Assembly: GCA_039707655.1 (NCBI GenBank) | Contig: CM077672.1 | Coordinates: 195,896,537-195,960,536 of the forward strand | Direction of reading: 5' to 3' | DNA length: 64,000 nt | Source of the DNA: Elymus sibiricus | Lineage: Eukaryota; Streptophyta; Magnoliopsida; Poales; Poaceae | Shown: one piece after another, positions 1 to 12,581 of the stretch | How positions within the stretch are numbered: position 1 is the stretch's first letter | How the letters are laid out: the number at the start of each line of letters is the position of its first letter | Notes under the pieces: generated by a model | What the model saw: only the letters and a program-made list of their open reading frames with translations | Told to the model about the DNA's origin: nothing | Database searches by the model: none | Translations under genes and position numbers: made by a program

Positions 1-13
1 AGAGCTTCGAGCG

Positions 14-2908
14 ATGGCCAACGACGCGGGATCTTCACGGCGCCCTCACAGTCCCATTAGGAGTGATTGGGGGAGCTGCACCGTCACGCGACTCCACCTA
101 GGGCGTCTAGCCACCCAGGGATACCTGCCAGATTCAAATCTGACCTCCACTCGCTCGGGGTTAATCATCATGGACGGGCAGGCGTGCACCGAGAGCCACC
201 CTAGCCCTCGCGGGGACGAGCGGGTATGCTTTGTTTCCTTTCTCCTTCGTGGCCTTGGATTTCCTATTCATCCCTTCCTCTGGGGCTTGCTCGAATTTTA
301 TGGGCTTCAACTCCACCATCTCACCCCCAACTCAATCTTACATATCACGGGGTTCGTTGCCCTCTGCGAAATGTACATCGGATGCGAGGCGCACTTCGGG
401 CTCTGGCGGAGGTATTTTTGCATAGTGCCCTGCTCCCCAACCAGAGTGCTATTTGAAGTGGGCGCCGCCGAGGTCTACCAAATTGACGGCACCAACTACC
501 CATCGGGTACCCCTCAGGAGGATTCCGACATCTGGCCGACAGAGTGGTTTTACATAGACGATGTTCCACTGTTTGATCCAGTTCGGTCCGGGCTCCCGGC
601 GTATTCCTCGGAGCCCCCGAAGAAACACTACAGCTGGAGGCCCAAAAGCATTGCCCAGGAGGACGACGCCGACATAGTCCGCCTGGCAGCCCAAGTGAAG
701 CAGCTATCCGATACCGGCCTCACTATCATAGATGTGATGGCGATGGCGATCAAATGAAGAGTCCAGCCACTTCAGCAACGCCAACATCTGTTGTGCAAGT
801 ATAATGGAACTGACGACGCCTCCCGGTCGATAAAGGAGGATCTCGGCGACCAGGCGGCACTCGGGGCCGCATTAGCTGGTATCTATCGAGGCTCAGCGGA
901 AAATGTTGCAAGGCGGCAGTTCCATGACGGGCTGGCTAGTTACAACCCCGCTGAGATTGTAAGTTTTCATGGGTTTTTATATTTATCCGAAATGTTTCGC
1001 CGTTAATCTTCTCTGGCCGACCCTTTACTTGATCTGGATAGAGATGGAGACAGTGGGTCGAGGCGTTGAGCAGCCCTGCACCCGAACCCGAGGTGCATCA
1101 TCGGGCGGAAGACCCCCTCTTCCATGAAAATGAAGAACTGTCCCTCATATACGAGGAGGGAAAGTTCTATATGGAGAGCCTTGATGGCTCAAGGGTATCC
1201 GTCGCCCCCGATGTGCCAGGGACTCGGCCGGCCTCATCGGTAAAGCCCCTTACTTCGACTCGAAAGAGAGCTACTCGACCTGAGGCTGCGAGTCCTCTGA
1301 CTTCTTCTCAAAAGGGACGACGCTCAGAACGCTCGCGCGGAGAACCAGCCCCTCAAAGGACCCCTCCACCGGAATTACGCGGGTCCCGGGCTCCAGCGGC
1401 GACCGTGGAGGCAAACCAAGCTACTTCCGCCATCCCTACGTAATAATCTTGCCGTTTATATTTTAGAGAACGGAGTTCCGGATTTCAATTATTCTAATCC
1501 ATTCGCAGGCAGTCAGCTCCGCCTCCGTCAATGGAGGATGCAAGAGACGAGGGGACCTCAGCACCAGGTGATGGTGCAGGGCATCTCCATACTTCGGGAG
1601 CTACCCCCGAGGTATCCCAGCCAGAAGATTCGGGGACCTGCTCGGCCACCCCGTCCGAGGTCGAGAGCGCTATGAACCACCGAAGACGAAAGGCGACCCT
1701 ATGAAATTCTGCCTTTATGAGGCAGGTGTTCAATGCCCTGAGTTCGCTGGACGCTTACCTCGGAGTGACCCGCGCCGTCTTTGAGAAGGCGGTGGGCGTT
1801 CTATCTCAGGGTTTGCAGGTATGACCCCGCTCTGGCTTCTTTTGCAAATTTATTGTGCCCGTCGTACTTTGTTTGCTTAAAGGCAAACTAAACTGCTGGT
1901 CCTGGTAGTAGCCCCTAAGGCTTGACATGGGTGCTAATCGTGGCGAGGCTTGTTAACGCAAAATATTTTTTCCTTTTACATGGTGCTCGGGAGAAGAATG
2001 AGCATCTCGCCGAAGTGCTTTCCCGGACTGAAGGGAAGTTGAGTGCTGCTCTAGCCGAGGTAGAGCAAGTGAAAACTTTCACTAGAGAGGCGCACGGTAA
2101 GTGCTCCCGTTGTATATGGTATTTTCCTGGTGGGAATCCTTGGGCTGTATAACACCTTGGTGTATTGTAGCAGTGGAAGCCCGTGGTCATCTAGAAAGGG
2201 ATCTAAAACGAGCCCGCGAGGAGCTACTCTACACAGAGTCACGGCGGCAGGCCAGTCAACATGTTTTATCCCAAAGGAGGGAGAACTCGAACGAACTGAG
2301 GGTGGAGAATGCTCGGCAGGCTCAGGAGATTGAGACCCTGAAAGCTCGTCTGGCCGCCGCCGAGGCGAAAAACCAGCAGACGAGCGAGGCGATATTTGGT
2401 AACTTTTGCGTTTCCATTTGAATATGGTTTCTTGGTCGCAGGATTGCTAGAGTTAGTCAGCAGACTAATATTTAATTCCTGGCAGCTTCGTTAACAGGTC
2501 AGCCCTTGGAAGCCCCTGGCGTGCTGCCCGAAGACGCCGCAACTCGTCTAGCCGAGGTGCATGAAAGTGCACGGACGTTAATGAAGGTGGTGTTCAATGC
2601 CTTATGGCCCGAGGAGGAACATGCCCGAAGACATGGCCGTCCTGGCTGAGCGTCTAAAAAGAGCTCGGCGCCAGATTCAAGCTTGAAAGGTATCGGGGTG
2701 CCGCGAGGGAGCCAGGCAGGCCTGGGCCATGGTGAAGACACGGTACACCAAAGTGGATACAGCACACCTGGCCGAGGTAGGGCCCATAGGACCTAACGGG
2801 GAAGAAATTCCCACCAACCTGGCGTATGGAGACGTCATGCAGGCGGCTTGCTACTCTCAAAAGGATTGTACCCTAGATACCTTAATAGATGGACTAGACC
2901 AAGCGTAG
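14..2908 (+). pseudogene. Antisense six-exon gene of Fatima-1 (putative gypsy-type transposase domain), decayed
   Basis: The gene runs opposite to gag-pol. Exons, inferred by matching splice sites with the sister copy at 43924-46732, are 14-958, 1042-1439, 1509-1818, about 1983-2096, 2171-2398 and 2486-2908 (stop TAG). Donors GTAAGT (959), GTATGA (1819), GTAAGTG (2097) and GTAACT (2399) are visible. The acceptor before exon 4 looks lost (TG where the sister has AG). Exon 1 encodes a compact domain with ERVCF, a GLGFPIHPF-type stretch and FGLWRRYFCIVP. This matches what is catalogued as 'putative gypsy type transposase' (PF04195-like), whose real function is unknown. Exons 4-6 encode charged, probably coiled-coil sequence. 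An in-frame TGA at 755-757 replaces the arginine codon of the sister copy. The ATG at 14 aligns with the sister ATG. Confidence 0.72.
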
Positions 2909-3673
2909 TTAAGTTTTGTATGACTCTATGTATCAAAGCACTTTACGTCATGAATCAATCTACGCATCCAAACCCTATTTAACCAGCCATCGGCTTCGAC
3001 CTCCTTGTCCATTGGCTGAGGAGTGTCCCTTACTACTGGCCGAACTAGTCGGACCAGATACTTCGGGCGACCAGGTAATCCGGCTATGTGGTTCGAAGGA
3101 CATGGGTGGGGCAAAAAGTTATGTTATATTACTTTTTAACGTAAGAAACATCTTCCAAGAAAAATAGTTCTTCCAACAGTTCCTTTCCTTGGGTGATTTG
3201 TGTCGAACACTTGTGTTTTGAGGACAAGCGACTTCGGGGATAAAGCCCCTGGTCAGGGTGTAAAGACCCATTCCACTATTTTTCGAAGCCGTGGCCGACC
3301 AATTTGTACGTTAAGACCTCTAGCTTTCGGCTTTGTCCGTTTGAGGTACTGCTCCGGGTGACCCAGGAGTAACAATCACAGTAGTGCTCCCTTTGCCCTT
3401 TAGCCGAACAATCGGGAACGTAAAGGGCAAACACAGGAGCCGGGCAACCCAGCTTGGCCAAATCTTAAGTCAAATTTGGTGCATACGTTGGCTTTATTGG
3501 CAATAGGATAAAGGGAGTGGAAACGACACATGTTGTAAAGAGCATGCGGCATGTTAACATGTTTCGTAGGGAACGATATGTAAAAAATGTCACCGAGGTG
3601 AGCAGAGGATAAAATAATGCTTGAATGCAGGAAAAGAAAAAGGTATGTACATGGGAAGAAGATGCTCGGGCGT
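2909..3673. other. Non-coding spacer between antisense gene and integrase
   Basis: This 765-bp stretch has no convincing coding frame. It aligns in order with 46733-47547 of the sister element: both share the run TGTTATATTAC followed by AACGTAAGAAACATCTTC and the block 'gtgctccctttgccc'. It is the convergent region where the antisense gene (+) and gag-pol (-) run toward each other, so it probably holds both 3' ends. No clear terminator can be assigned. Confidence 0.6.
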
Positions 3674-4951
3674 TTATCCATAGAAACGCTGAAATAGCGC
3701 GGCATTCCAGGGGTTGGGCTCTAGGTGTCCGTCCGTTGGATCTCGGATCCGATATGCGCCTCCACTTAGGACCGGGTCAATGATGAATGGGCCATCCCAT
3801 TTGGGCGAAAGTTTATGTTTCTGCTTCTCTAGGTGGCGCCTCATGACCAGATCCCCGACGTTGAAATCCTTTTCGTGAACCTCCCTATTGTGATAGCATC
3901 TTGCTTGCTGCTGATATATTGCAGAGCGCGCCTTGGCTACGTTACGTTCTTCTTCCAATGCGTCCAATGCGTCCTGTTGATCTAACTCGGCCTCCCGTTC
4001 CTCATACATGCGTACCCGAGGTGCATCATGTATTATGTTGCAGGGGAGTAGCGCCTCGGCACCATACACCATAAAAAATGGGGTGTACCCTGTGGATCGG
4101 TTTGGTGTGGTGCGTAGACCCCATAGGACGGAATCGAGTTCCTCCACCCATTTGCAGTCTGCCTCTTTAAGGGAGCGTACTAGCCTTGGCTTGATGCCGT
4201 TGAGAATTAATCCGTTGGCGCGTTCTACCTATCCATTTGACTGCGGGTGGTAGACTGACGCGTAGTCGAGCTTTATGCCCATCTTTACGCACCGTTCTTT
4301 CACCTCCTTGGCGGTGAAATTTGTCCCGTTGTCCGTTATAATGCTGTGGGGGATACCGTAACGGTGCACCACTCCAGGAACAAACTCGATTACTGGGACT
4401 GCCCTTGCCGAGGTGACTGGTTTTGCTTCGATCCACTTTGTGAACTTGTCTACCATGACGAGTAGATATTTGTTTTTGTGTGACCCTCCCTTAAGTGGGC
4501 CGATCATGTCTAGCCCCCAGACCGCAAAAGGCCAAGTGATTGGAATAGTCCTGAGGGTTGTAGGGGGCATGTGGCTTTGCTGGGCGAACACTTGGCAGCC
4601 GGGGCAACGTTGTACCAGAAGTTTGGCATCAGCCCCTGCTATTGGCTAGTAGAAACCAGCTCGGAACACCTTGCTTACCAAGGTCCGAGCAGCGGTGTGA
4701 TGTCCGCTCATGCCGGAGTGTATTTCGCTAAGTAGCGATCTTCCTTCCTCTTCGGATATACATTGTTGGAGGACACCCATGGTACTTTGCTTGTAGAGCT
4801 CGTCCTCATGGACTTTATAGGCTTTAGACTGCCTTACGATCCGACGTGCGTCGGTTTGGTCCTCAGGGAGCTCTTTCCGAAGTAGGTAAGCGAGGATGGG
4901 CTCGGTCTAGGGTGCAATGACTGCCATGACCTCGTGGGCCGAGGCCATTTC
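3674..4951 (-). pseudogene. Integrase of Fatima-1 gag-pol, interrupted by stops
   Basis: The best frame runs from 4591 down to 3674. It shows the catalytic core: WGLDMIGP (first Asp), ITDNGTNF (second Asp) and YHPQSNG just before the catalytic Glu in VERANG. The C-terminal part contains the VGDLVMRR and SPKWDGPFII motifs typical of Ty3 integrase C-termini. A TAG at 4229-4231 breaks the core; the sister copy has CAG (Gln) here, a C-to-T change. The segment 4592-4951 carries the degraded zinc-binding region and linker, with further stops. Integrase inserts the cDNA into the host chromosome; this copy cannot be translated whole. Confidence 0.85.
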
Positions 4952-5559
4952 CTAAATAGCGGATCCTCCGATTACTTCTTCCTCCATTTCGTCCTCGGGT
5001 GGGGCAAATTGCCTGACGTCGTTTGACACCGACATCTCTGTGCCGTCCTGCCAGGTTACGGATGGCTTGAAGAGCCGTTCGAGGAAGGTGTTTTCCGGTA
5101 CCTTATCCCGTTTAGCTCCCATACGGGCTAGGATGTCGGCGGCCTGGTTGCTGTCACGGGGGATATGAAGAAATTCAAGCCCCTCAAACCTGGGCAAAGA
5201 TTTTAGAACTGCGTTCTGGTAGGCTGTCATTTTTGGGTCCTTTGCATTGAACTCGCCATTTACTTGGGAGATGGCGAGGTTGGAATCTCCTCGGACCTCG
5301 AGGCATTTAGCGCCCATTGAGACTGCAATCCGGAGCCCTTGTAGAAGAGCTTCGTATTCAGATGCGTTATTGGAATATGTGTACATGATCTGTAGCACGT
5401 AGCGAATATTGTCGCCTGTTGGCGATGTGAGTACTACTCCAGCCCCTAGCCCAGCGAGCATTTTTGAGCCATCGAAATACATGGTCCAGTGTGAATATGT
5501 GTTGTACTCTTTAGGGAGCTCGGCCTCTGTCCATTCGGCCACGATGTCTGCCAGCACCT
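4952..5559 (-). pseudogene. Second (archaeal-like) RNase H domain of Fatima-1, cut by insertion
   Basis: Minus-strand frame with MYFDGSKM (first catalytic Asp), NNASEYEAL (Glu), RGDSNLAI (Asp) and a terminal RDSNQAADIL. These are the four positions of an RNase H fold. In Tat-lineage elements such a domain follows the ordinary RT-RNase H and precedes integrase. The coding frame is cut at 5559 by the inserted Tat element and resumes at 20535, where the degraded ordinary RNase H follows. The first residues of the translated frame beyond 5559 come from the inserted LTR, not from this gene. Confidence 0.85.
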
Positions 5560-7177
5560 TGTTGACACACGAACACGTCACCGTGTACCCTCGACGCCGG
5601 GGGTGATGCACCGCAGCTCACGTCGAAGGAGGTCCGACCGGCAGCGCGATACGCAGGACAGCCGGCAGACGCTTTTGAAGACCCGAAACCCCACACGCCC
5701 GGGAGGGACCCTTTCAGGGAGTGCGGCGGCTATGGGCTGCTCTAGGTCAATTTGCTTGCCCCTAGAACCTCGGGATTCGCAGCTCTTAAACTTGAAGAAC
5801 AGCGAAGAACGAGAGAGAAAAACGATGGAGAGATAAAACGTAGATGAAAAAGTAGTATATTGATTTGTTCGATTGTGTGTTATTCAATCGACCGCCACCC
5901 CCAACATATATAAGAGGTGGCTGGACTTCCCATACAAGTAAAGGATTCATCTAGGCTTTCCTTACAAGAAAATTACATCAATTCACGTCCTAGAGTCCTG
6001 GTTCTAGTCTAACTCGGATTTAGTCTGAATCTGGCCCAAACTTCTGTCTTGTTCCTTGCGCGGGCCGAGGAATTTACATATGACCTCCGATTGAGATGAT
6101 CAAAATACCAAATTTGTGTGCCTCATTGTTACGAACAACTCTTCTATTGATCACTTCTCCAAATAAGGCCATCTTCAATACCCTACGGGGCCATCTTTAA
6201 CTTCCAGTCGGTTTCGGTCATGCAGTTTTCTGGACTGTCCGAGTCTTGTAGCAACTTTACAGGCCGTATACTATCTCAGATGATGATGACTCCAAAAGAA
6301 AAGTTGACCGTTTCGACGATATGCACAACTTCTGTGTAGAACACTTTTCTATCCGAGGTCATCTAGATAATCTTTTGAGCCAATCTTCAGTTTCTGTCTG
6401 GATTTTCACTCAAACCGGCAAGCCTTTCAAAACCGGCAAGCATTCTGGCAAGCACTCAAAACCGGCAAGCTCTCAAAACCGGTAAGCACTCAGAACCGGC
6501 AAGCATTCCGGCAAGCACTCAAAACCGGCAAGCTCTCAAAACCGGTAAGCACTCAGAACCGGCAAGCATTCCGGCAAGCACTCAAAACCGGCAAGCTCTC
6601 AAACCGGCAAGCACTCAGAACCGGCAAGCATTCCGGCAAGCACTCAAAACCGGCAAGCTCTCAAAACCGGCAAGCACTCAGAACCGGCAAGCATTCCGAC
6701 AAGCATTCCGGCAAGCACTCCGGCAAGCACTCAAAACCGGCAAGCTCTCATTCAGCCGGCAAAGGCCGAATAACTCACGCGGCCCATCAGACACCACCTA
6801 GGTGGGTGTCTGGTCCCTCGTGTCACTTTTCCACTCAGGACCGGTCTGCAGAGTGTTACCTCTAACTTTTACATACGAACTCGGATTGGGACAATTTTTA
6901 TATCAAAATCGACTGTTTCGACGAGACGAAGACAATTCATGTAGAAAGTTTTCTTATATTAAGCAGTCTTGTGGGCGTAATTAGCCAAACAGTACTCTGA
7001 GTGCCAAAATCTTAATACTTCAAGCACAGTTTCGGCCTTTTAGATGAGATCGGATGGTGATGAACTAAACATCAAAGTTTCACATTTTGACGATATGGAA
7101 CTTTCACATGTTGAGAACTTTTCCATTTGAGGTCATCTTAATTAAGTTTTTGACCGTGCCAAAATCTGGTGTCAACA
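5560..7177 (-). repeat. 3' LTR of nested Tat element (1618 bp)
   Basis: Begins TGTTGACACACG on the plus strand and ends CTGGTGTCAACA. The matching LTR is at 18951-20529. A minus-strand TATA-like TATATA lies at 5907-5912, about 1.27 kb from the LTR start in element orientation, which leaves a short R-U5 of roughly 0.3 kb. The interior holds a short-period array of CCGGCAAGC repeats (6411-6767). Confidence 0.93.
6411..6767. repeat. CCGGCAAGC tandem array in 3' LTR
   Basis: About 20 copies of a CCGGCAAGC core are spaced at about 10-17 bp and separated by variable tetramer-like spacers (actcaaaa, tctcaaaa, attc, actcag). Groups of repeats recur as a higher-order block. The array lies in the U3 half of the LTR and ends at TCATTCAGCCGGCAAAGG. 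The partner LTR has a similar but differently arranged array at 19794-20118. Confidence 0.9.
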
Positions 7178-7190
7178 CATGCCCCCCTGT
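7178..7190 (-). other. Polypurine tract of nested Tat element
   Basis: On the minus strand the bases directly before the LTR TGTTGACACC read ACAGGGGGGCATG. This is the expected purine-rich primer for plus-strand DNA synthesis and fixes the element orientation as minus. Confidence 0.7.
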
Positions 7191-7350
7191 ATTTCAGCAA
7201 AACTTGTATGCTGAAAAATAATTTGCATTGTGCTTGTTCTAAGGACAATGTCAACACTCCATCGGCCATTTTAAATTTTCTTAGGGCGATAAGCATGTAT
7301 CGGCCATGTTTTATGCTAAGGGCGATAATCATATATCGGCCATTGGCTAC

Positions 7351-10300
7351 TTAGGCTTCCTGCCACACACTCGGGTGGTACTTCTTCAAATACTTGCCGT
7401 TGAGAGCTCGTGGTAACAATGCCCCTTGTATGGATTCCACCAAATATGAGTTTCCGGGAACTACTCTTGTAATCTTAAAAGGACCTTCCCAGCTTGGAGA
7501 CCACTTCCCGAATTTTTTATCTCTTGAACCAATCGGCAGGATCACTTTCCACACAAGATCGCCAACTCCAAAATTCTTCAACTTGACCTTTTTATTATAA
7601 GCCCTCGCCACCCTCAACTTATCTCTCTCTATGGCCTTTAAAGCAGCCAAACGTTTATCGGCAACCTCATCAATATTGTCCATCATCAAGTTATAAATGT
7701 CCACTGCCGATAAATCATTTTGTTTGGCTATTCTCAAAGCATTCAAATTTACTTCCACTGGTAGAACGACCTCTTGACCATATACTAGCTCCTATGGAGT
7801 TACCTTTGTAGCGCCATGCCTTGAGATTCTATGTGCCCACAAAGCTTCAGACAACAACTCATGCCATTTCCTTGGATTATCTTCAATCTTCTTCTTGATG
7901 AGCTTGATTAATATTTTATTGCTAGACTCAGCTTGTCCATTAGCTTGGGCATAATACGAAGAGGAATTGAGCATCTTTATGTTATAAGATTCGGCAAATT
8001 CTCTAACTTGATGCGACAAAAATGACGAACCTTGATCTGTAGTTAATGTTTGAGGAATGCTGAATCTATGAATAATGTGCTCAGTTATGAATTGAATTAC
8101 CTCCGTATGTGTCATATTCTTGAGAGGTACTGCTTTAGACCATTTAGTGAAATAATCGGTCGCCGCCAATACGAACCGATGCCCCTTTGAGGAAGATGGA
8201 TGATTTTTTCCAATGAAGTCTAAACCCCAACCTCTAAAAGGCCACGGCTTGATAATAGGATGTAACATAGTAGCAGGAGCCAATTGAATATCACCAAACT
8301 TTTGACAAGCTTCACACCCTTTATAATACTTGAAGCAATCATTGATCATAGTCGGCCAATAAAACCCAGCACGTATCAATAACCATTTCATCATGGGGGC
8401 CGACTGATGAGTGCCACAAATTCCTTCATGTACCTCTCCCATAGCAACTCTCGCTTGGTCCTCGTCCAAGCACTTTAACAGAACATCATCAACAGTTCGA
8501 CGATAAAGATCATCATCTCTCATTGTATATTTGAAATCCATACGTCGAACGGTCCTGTCCACCCTTTCACTCGAATTGCACAGATAATCAATAATGGGCT
8601 TCCTCCAGTCTTGATTTTCACCTGCACTAAATTGCCCGTTAGTGGCCGAAGCAGTGGGTTCTGGTTCGGCCTCTATACTTACAAGGCTAGACATCGGCTT
8701 TTGAGAAATATGAAACATGCCATGATCAACATGATAGCCGGATGCCTGCTGCACCAATTCATTTTCTCTCCAATTATCATGCCTAGATATATGAGCAATG
8801 CTAAAGTAATCCAAAGCAGAAATTATATCTAGACATTTATCAAGATAAACATTAAGTGATTTGTCAAAACATTGAAAAACTCTGGATATTTGTTGCACTA
8901 CCAATAACGAATCACCAAAAGCCTCAATATGTGTAGCACCTATAGCCAGCAACATCTCTAGGCCGAATAACAATGCTTCATATTCGGTCTGATTATTTGT
9001 GCAAAAATATTCTAAGCGACACGAGGCTTCAAAAACAGCACCATGAGGAGATATATAAACAATACCAACACCTTGGCCATTGCTACAAACTGAACCATCA
9101 AAATATAATCTCCATGGTAATAACGAGACAAAGTTTATATCAATATCATGCTTGTCATCAATCCGATGTTCAACAATAAAATTAGCAACAATTTGGCCTT
9201 TCATGGATTTTAAAGATTCATAAGCCAAATCGTACTCACTTAAAGCATAAGCCCACTTTCCAATTCTACCACTAAGAATTGGTCTATGCAACATGTACTT
9301 AATGACATCGGTTTGAAAAGCTACTATGCAAGCACTCGACACTAGGTAATGTCTCAATTTTGTGCAAGCATAATATAAGCACAGACATAACTTTTCAATA
9401 AATGTATACCTTGTCTCGACATCTAACAAGCGTCGGCTCAAATATGTAATAGCATGCTCTTTTCCTTCAGTCTCTTGAGTCAAAACAGCACCAATAACAC
9501 CTTCCTCTACTGCAATGTAAGGCCTGAAGGGCTCCTTGTGCTTGGGTGCTTTCATCACCGGAGGAGTGCACAAATATCTTTTGATCATATCGAATGCGTC
9601 TTGTTGTTTTGCCCCCCAAGTAAAATCGACATCATTCTTTAACCGAAGGATAGGAGTAAATGCATCAACTTTCCCTGACAAATTAGCTATGAACCTCCTC
9701 AAATAATTGACCTTGCCGGGGAATTTTTGCATATCTCTCTTGCATGTTGGGGCCTCCACTTTTTGTATAGCCTCTATCTTTTTGGGATCAATTTCTATGC
9801 CATCTTCATGAATAATGAAACCCAAAAACTTGCCAGCCGACACGCCAAATGCACACTTCAAAGGATTCATTTTCAGTCCATATTTCTTCATTCTTTCAAA
9901 AGCTAAACACAAATCAGCTAAATGAGACTCAAAAGCATCCGATTTGACAACAATATCATCAATATAGACTTCAAGTATAACACCGAGTAAATCATGAAAA
10001 ATTAAATTCATAGCTCTTTGATATGTGGCACCAGCATCCTTTAATCCAAAGGTCATCACTGTCCACTCAAATAAACCAAGGAAACTAGGGCACCGAAAAG
10101 CCGTTTTGGACATGTCCTCTTCGGCCATAAAAATCTGGTTATACCCCGCATTACCATCAAGAAAGCTAATGACCTTATGTTCAGAAGCATCATTAATAAG
10201 CATATCAGCTATGGGCATGGGATACTCATCTTTGGGTGTAGCTCTATTCAAATCTCTGAAATCAATGCACACCCGCAACTTGCCGGAGCCTTTCTTCTCC

Positions 10301-10764
10301 ACTGGCACAATATTAGAAATTCATTCGGCATACCTGCAAGGTCTAATAAAATTAGCTTTAAGCAAACGACCGATCTCTTCCTTGATCCGGTCATATGTTT
10401 TTGGATTAAACTTTCTGGCCGATTGTTTGTACGGTCTAAAACCGGCCTTTATAGGTAACCGATGCTCCACTAGCTCTCGGCTGAAACCTGGCATTTTATG
10501 ATATTCCCATGCAAAGCAACATATATATTCTTTCAATAGCTCGATTAACTTGGCTTTACAATCGGCATTCAAATTTTTGTTTACAAATGTTGGTCTAGGA
10601 ACTGAACCATCTCCAATATCTATTTCTTCTAATGGATCGGCCGATGTAAAACCTTATCCAAGTTTATCCATATCATCTAACTCTTCTATAGACTCATACA
10701 TATCATTCTCACTGGACCGATATTCTGTAAGTCGCTTTTGTAACCACTCAGAGTTAGGATCCAT
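7351..10764 (-). pseudogene. RT, dual RNase H and integrase of nested Tat element
   Basis: One minus-strand frame runs from an ATG at about 10764 (MDPNSEWL) to the stop at 7351, broken only by point stops near 10654, at about 10318 (TGA where a Trp is expected) and at 7792-7794 (TAG). RT shows VCIDFRDLN, SFLDGNAGYNQI and the catalytic VYIDDIVVKS. An ordinary RNase H-like segment follows. The second RNase H has YFDGSV, QTEYEAL, FGDSLLV and SRHDNW. Integrase has a HEGICGTH...CEAC zinc finger, GLDFIG, TTDQGSSF and NGQAESSNK, giving D, D and E. The C-terminal part has VGDLVW and WEGPF. Length and order fit a Tat polyprotein. The long open frame suggests inactivation by few point mutations. Confidence 0.9.
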
Positions 10765-12358
10765 TTAAATACATTATACTTTGGAGTCGATTGCCACCAA
10801 CCGGCTTTAAAGAAACGGGCACAAAACCACTCTTGGTGGCGCTGAGAAAATCAATGTAACATCCCAATATTCTAAATTTTGGAATGTTAAATTAATTAAG
10901 TAAATATGATTGTTTGTTTGATTGATTGACTGAAAGTGAGTGGAATTTGAAACTTTTTGAAAGTTTAATGAGAGGGAATGAAATGACTTTCCCAAACTTT
11001 CATTTTGCCATTTGGGTTCCATGAATTCAAATTCATTTCAAACCAATGTTGAGGATATCGCTTATCGTTAGCATCTCGGTCAGCCCAGGATTAGAGATTA
11101 ATCGAAAATCGGCTGATTAATCGATTTTATCGGTCGACTATTAATCGGCCATTTTTTGCAAATCCCAAGTTCCCAACACTAAAATATGCTATATTCAACA
11201 CCAAAAAAATATTGGACAGAAGTGTTACCTTGATTCCTAGCCTCTGAATCCCCATATAATGACAAACAAAACAGGACAATAGTACATATTGCTTAACAAG
11301 GTCCACAAAACACAAATAAACATAGTTTTTGAAAAAATAGTTCTAGAATAGGCTCGATTTATCAGTAGATTCTCGATAAATCGCTTGTCAGAGCGATAAA
11401 TCGGCCCAAACGATAAATGGTGAAGATAAGGCATAATCTTATCGGTCACCCCAGGAGTAGCGATAAATCGGACGATAAATCGCTGAATCGGAAGATTTTT
11501 TTGAACAGTGTTTCAAACACCAAAACCCTAGAGTGAAGATGATATGACTTCTTCCATTTAAAGAAATGAAAAGGGATTTGGAAAGGATTTGAATTTCCAT
11601 TTGAAAATATTTTCAAATTCAGAAACTTTATGCAACTCAATGATTTTCATGAGGGAAGATAAAATGACTTCTTCAAATTATATGAATTATGAGTTGGAAG
11701 TTTCAAAGAAAGGATTTGAAAGTGGTTTGAAATTCAAACTCAAACCCAATTTGGAGTTATTTGGTTTTTATTCAATTTATTTTTCTCCAAAAATAAAATA
11801 TATGGAAAATAGGGTAACATGATTCCCTTCAGCAGAAAAATGGAGAAAAATAAATTTGAATTCATTTTAGTATTTTAAAATAATTTTATTTGCATTTTAA
11901 ATGCAACAGTGGCACTGTTTGAATTTTGGGATTTTGTGTGAATTTGTTTTGGACTTGAAAAATAGTCCATATTTTAGGATTTATTTTCCTGATCCTTTTG
12001 ATATATAATATGTATATATTTTATTTTATTTACTTTCTAGTATTCTTTTTCTCTCTCTGGATATTCAAAATAAAAAAATCGGTAAAAAGGAAAACCCCGG
12101 CGCGGCCCACACTTCTCTCTCTCTCCTCCCGAGCCCACAGCACCAGCCGGCCCACCTCCACATCTCTTGCCCCCGAAGACGTTTCCCCTCGGTCGCCCGC
12201 TGCTCGCTCGCCTCCCCTCTCCCACCGACGCCCGGGTCCCACCTATCCTCTTTCCCCTCGCCCACAGCATGCCACACCGGAACGCGTCCGGAGCGCCGCC
12301 GCCACTCCGATTCTCTCGGGATCGCGATCCCGCGTCGACCCCTGCCCCAAGACCATGC

Positions 12359-12372
12359 CCTATATAAACCCC
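12359..12372 (+). promoter_or_regulatory. TATA box of solo LTR 1
   Basis: CCCTATATAAACCCC sits about 1.5 kb inside the LTR, just before a pyrimidine-rich leader containing 'ttaaacccta'. The other 4.5-kb solo LTR has CTATATAAACC at the comparable place (30615-30623, minus strand). This is the likely start of R. Confidence 0.7.
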
Positions 12373-12488
12373 GCACCCTCCTCGACCGAGCCCCCTTAAA
12401 CCCTAGCCCGAGACCACCAAAAGAGCTTGCCATCATCGATCGCATCTCGCCGGAACCGAACACCTTTGCCGGAGGAATCCGACCGCTG

Positions 12489-12581
12489 GTGAGTTTCCCT
12501 TGACCCCTCGTTCGGTACATGAACGTTTTTCCCCACCGCGAGTCGTTTTGACATGAACTCGATCCTCCCCTTCCTCTGCAG
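12489..12581 (+). other. Possible leader intron in solo LTR 1
   Basis: GTGAGTTT after GACCGCTG and CTCTGCAG before CTACGACC make a plausible splice donor and acceptor 90 bp apart, about 130 bp downstream of the TATA box. It has not been confirmed that the second copy has the same sites, so this is a weak call. Confidence 0.3.

Noticed and set aside
14..757. True transposase of a DNA transposon
   Set aside because: The 'gypsy-type transposase' label is historical; the ORF is inside an LTR element, no DDE pattern was seen and no terminal inverted repeats border it.
6411..6767. Regular direct repeats resembling a CRISPR array
   Set aside because: Units are short, abut with tiny spacers, lie inside a plant LTR and recur in the partner LTR; no cas genes are present.
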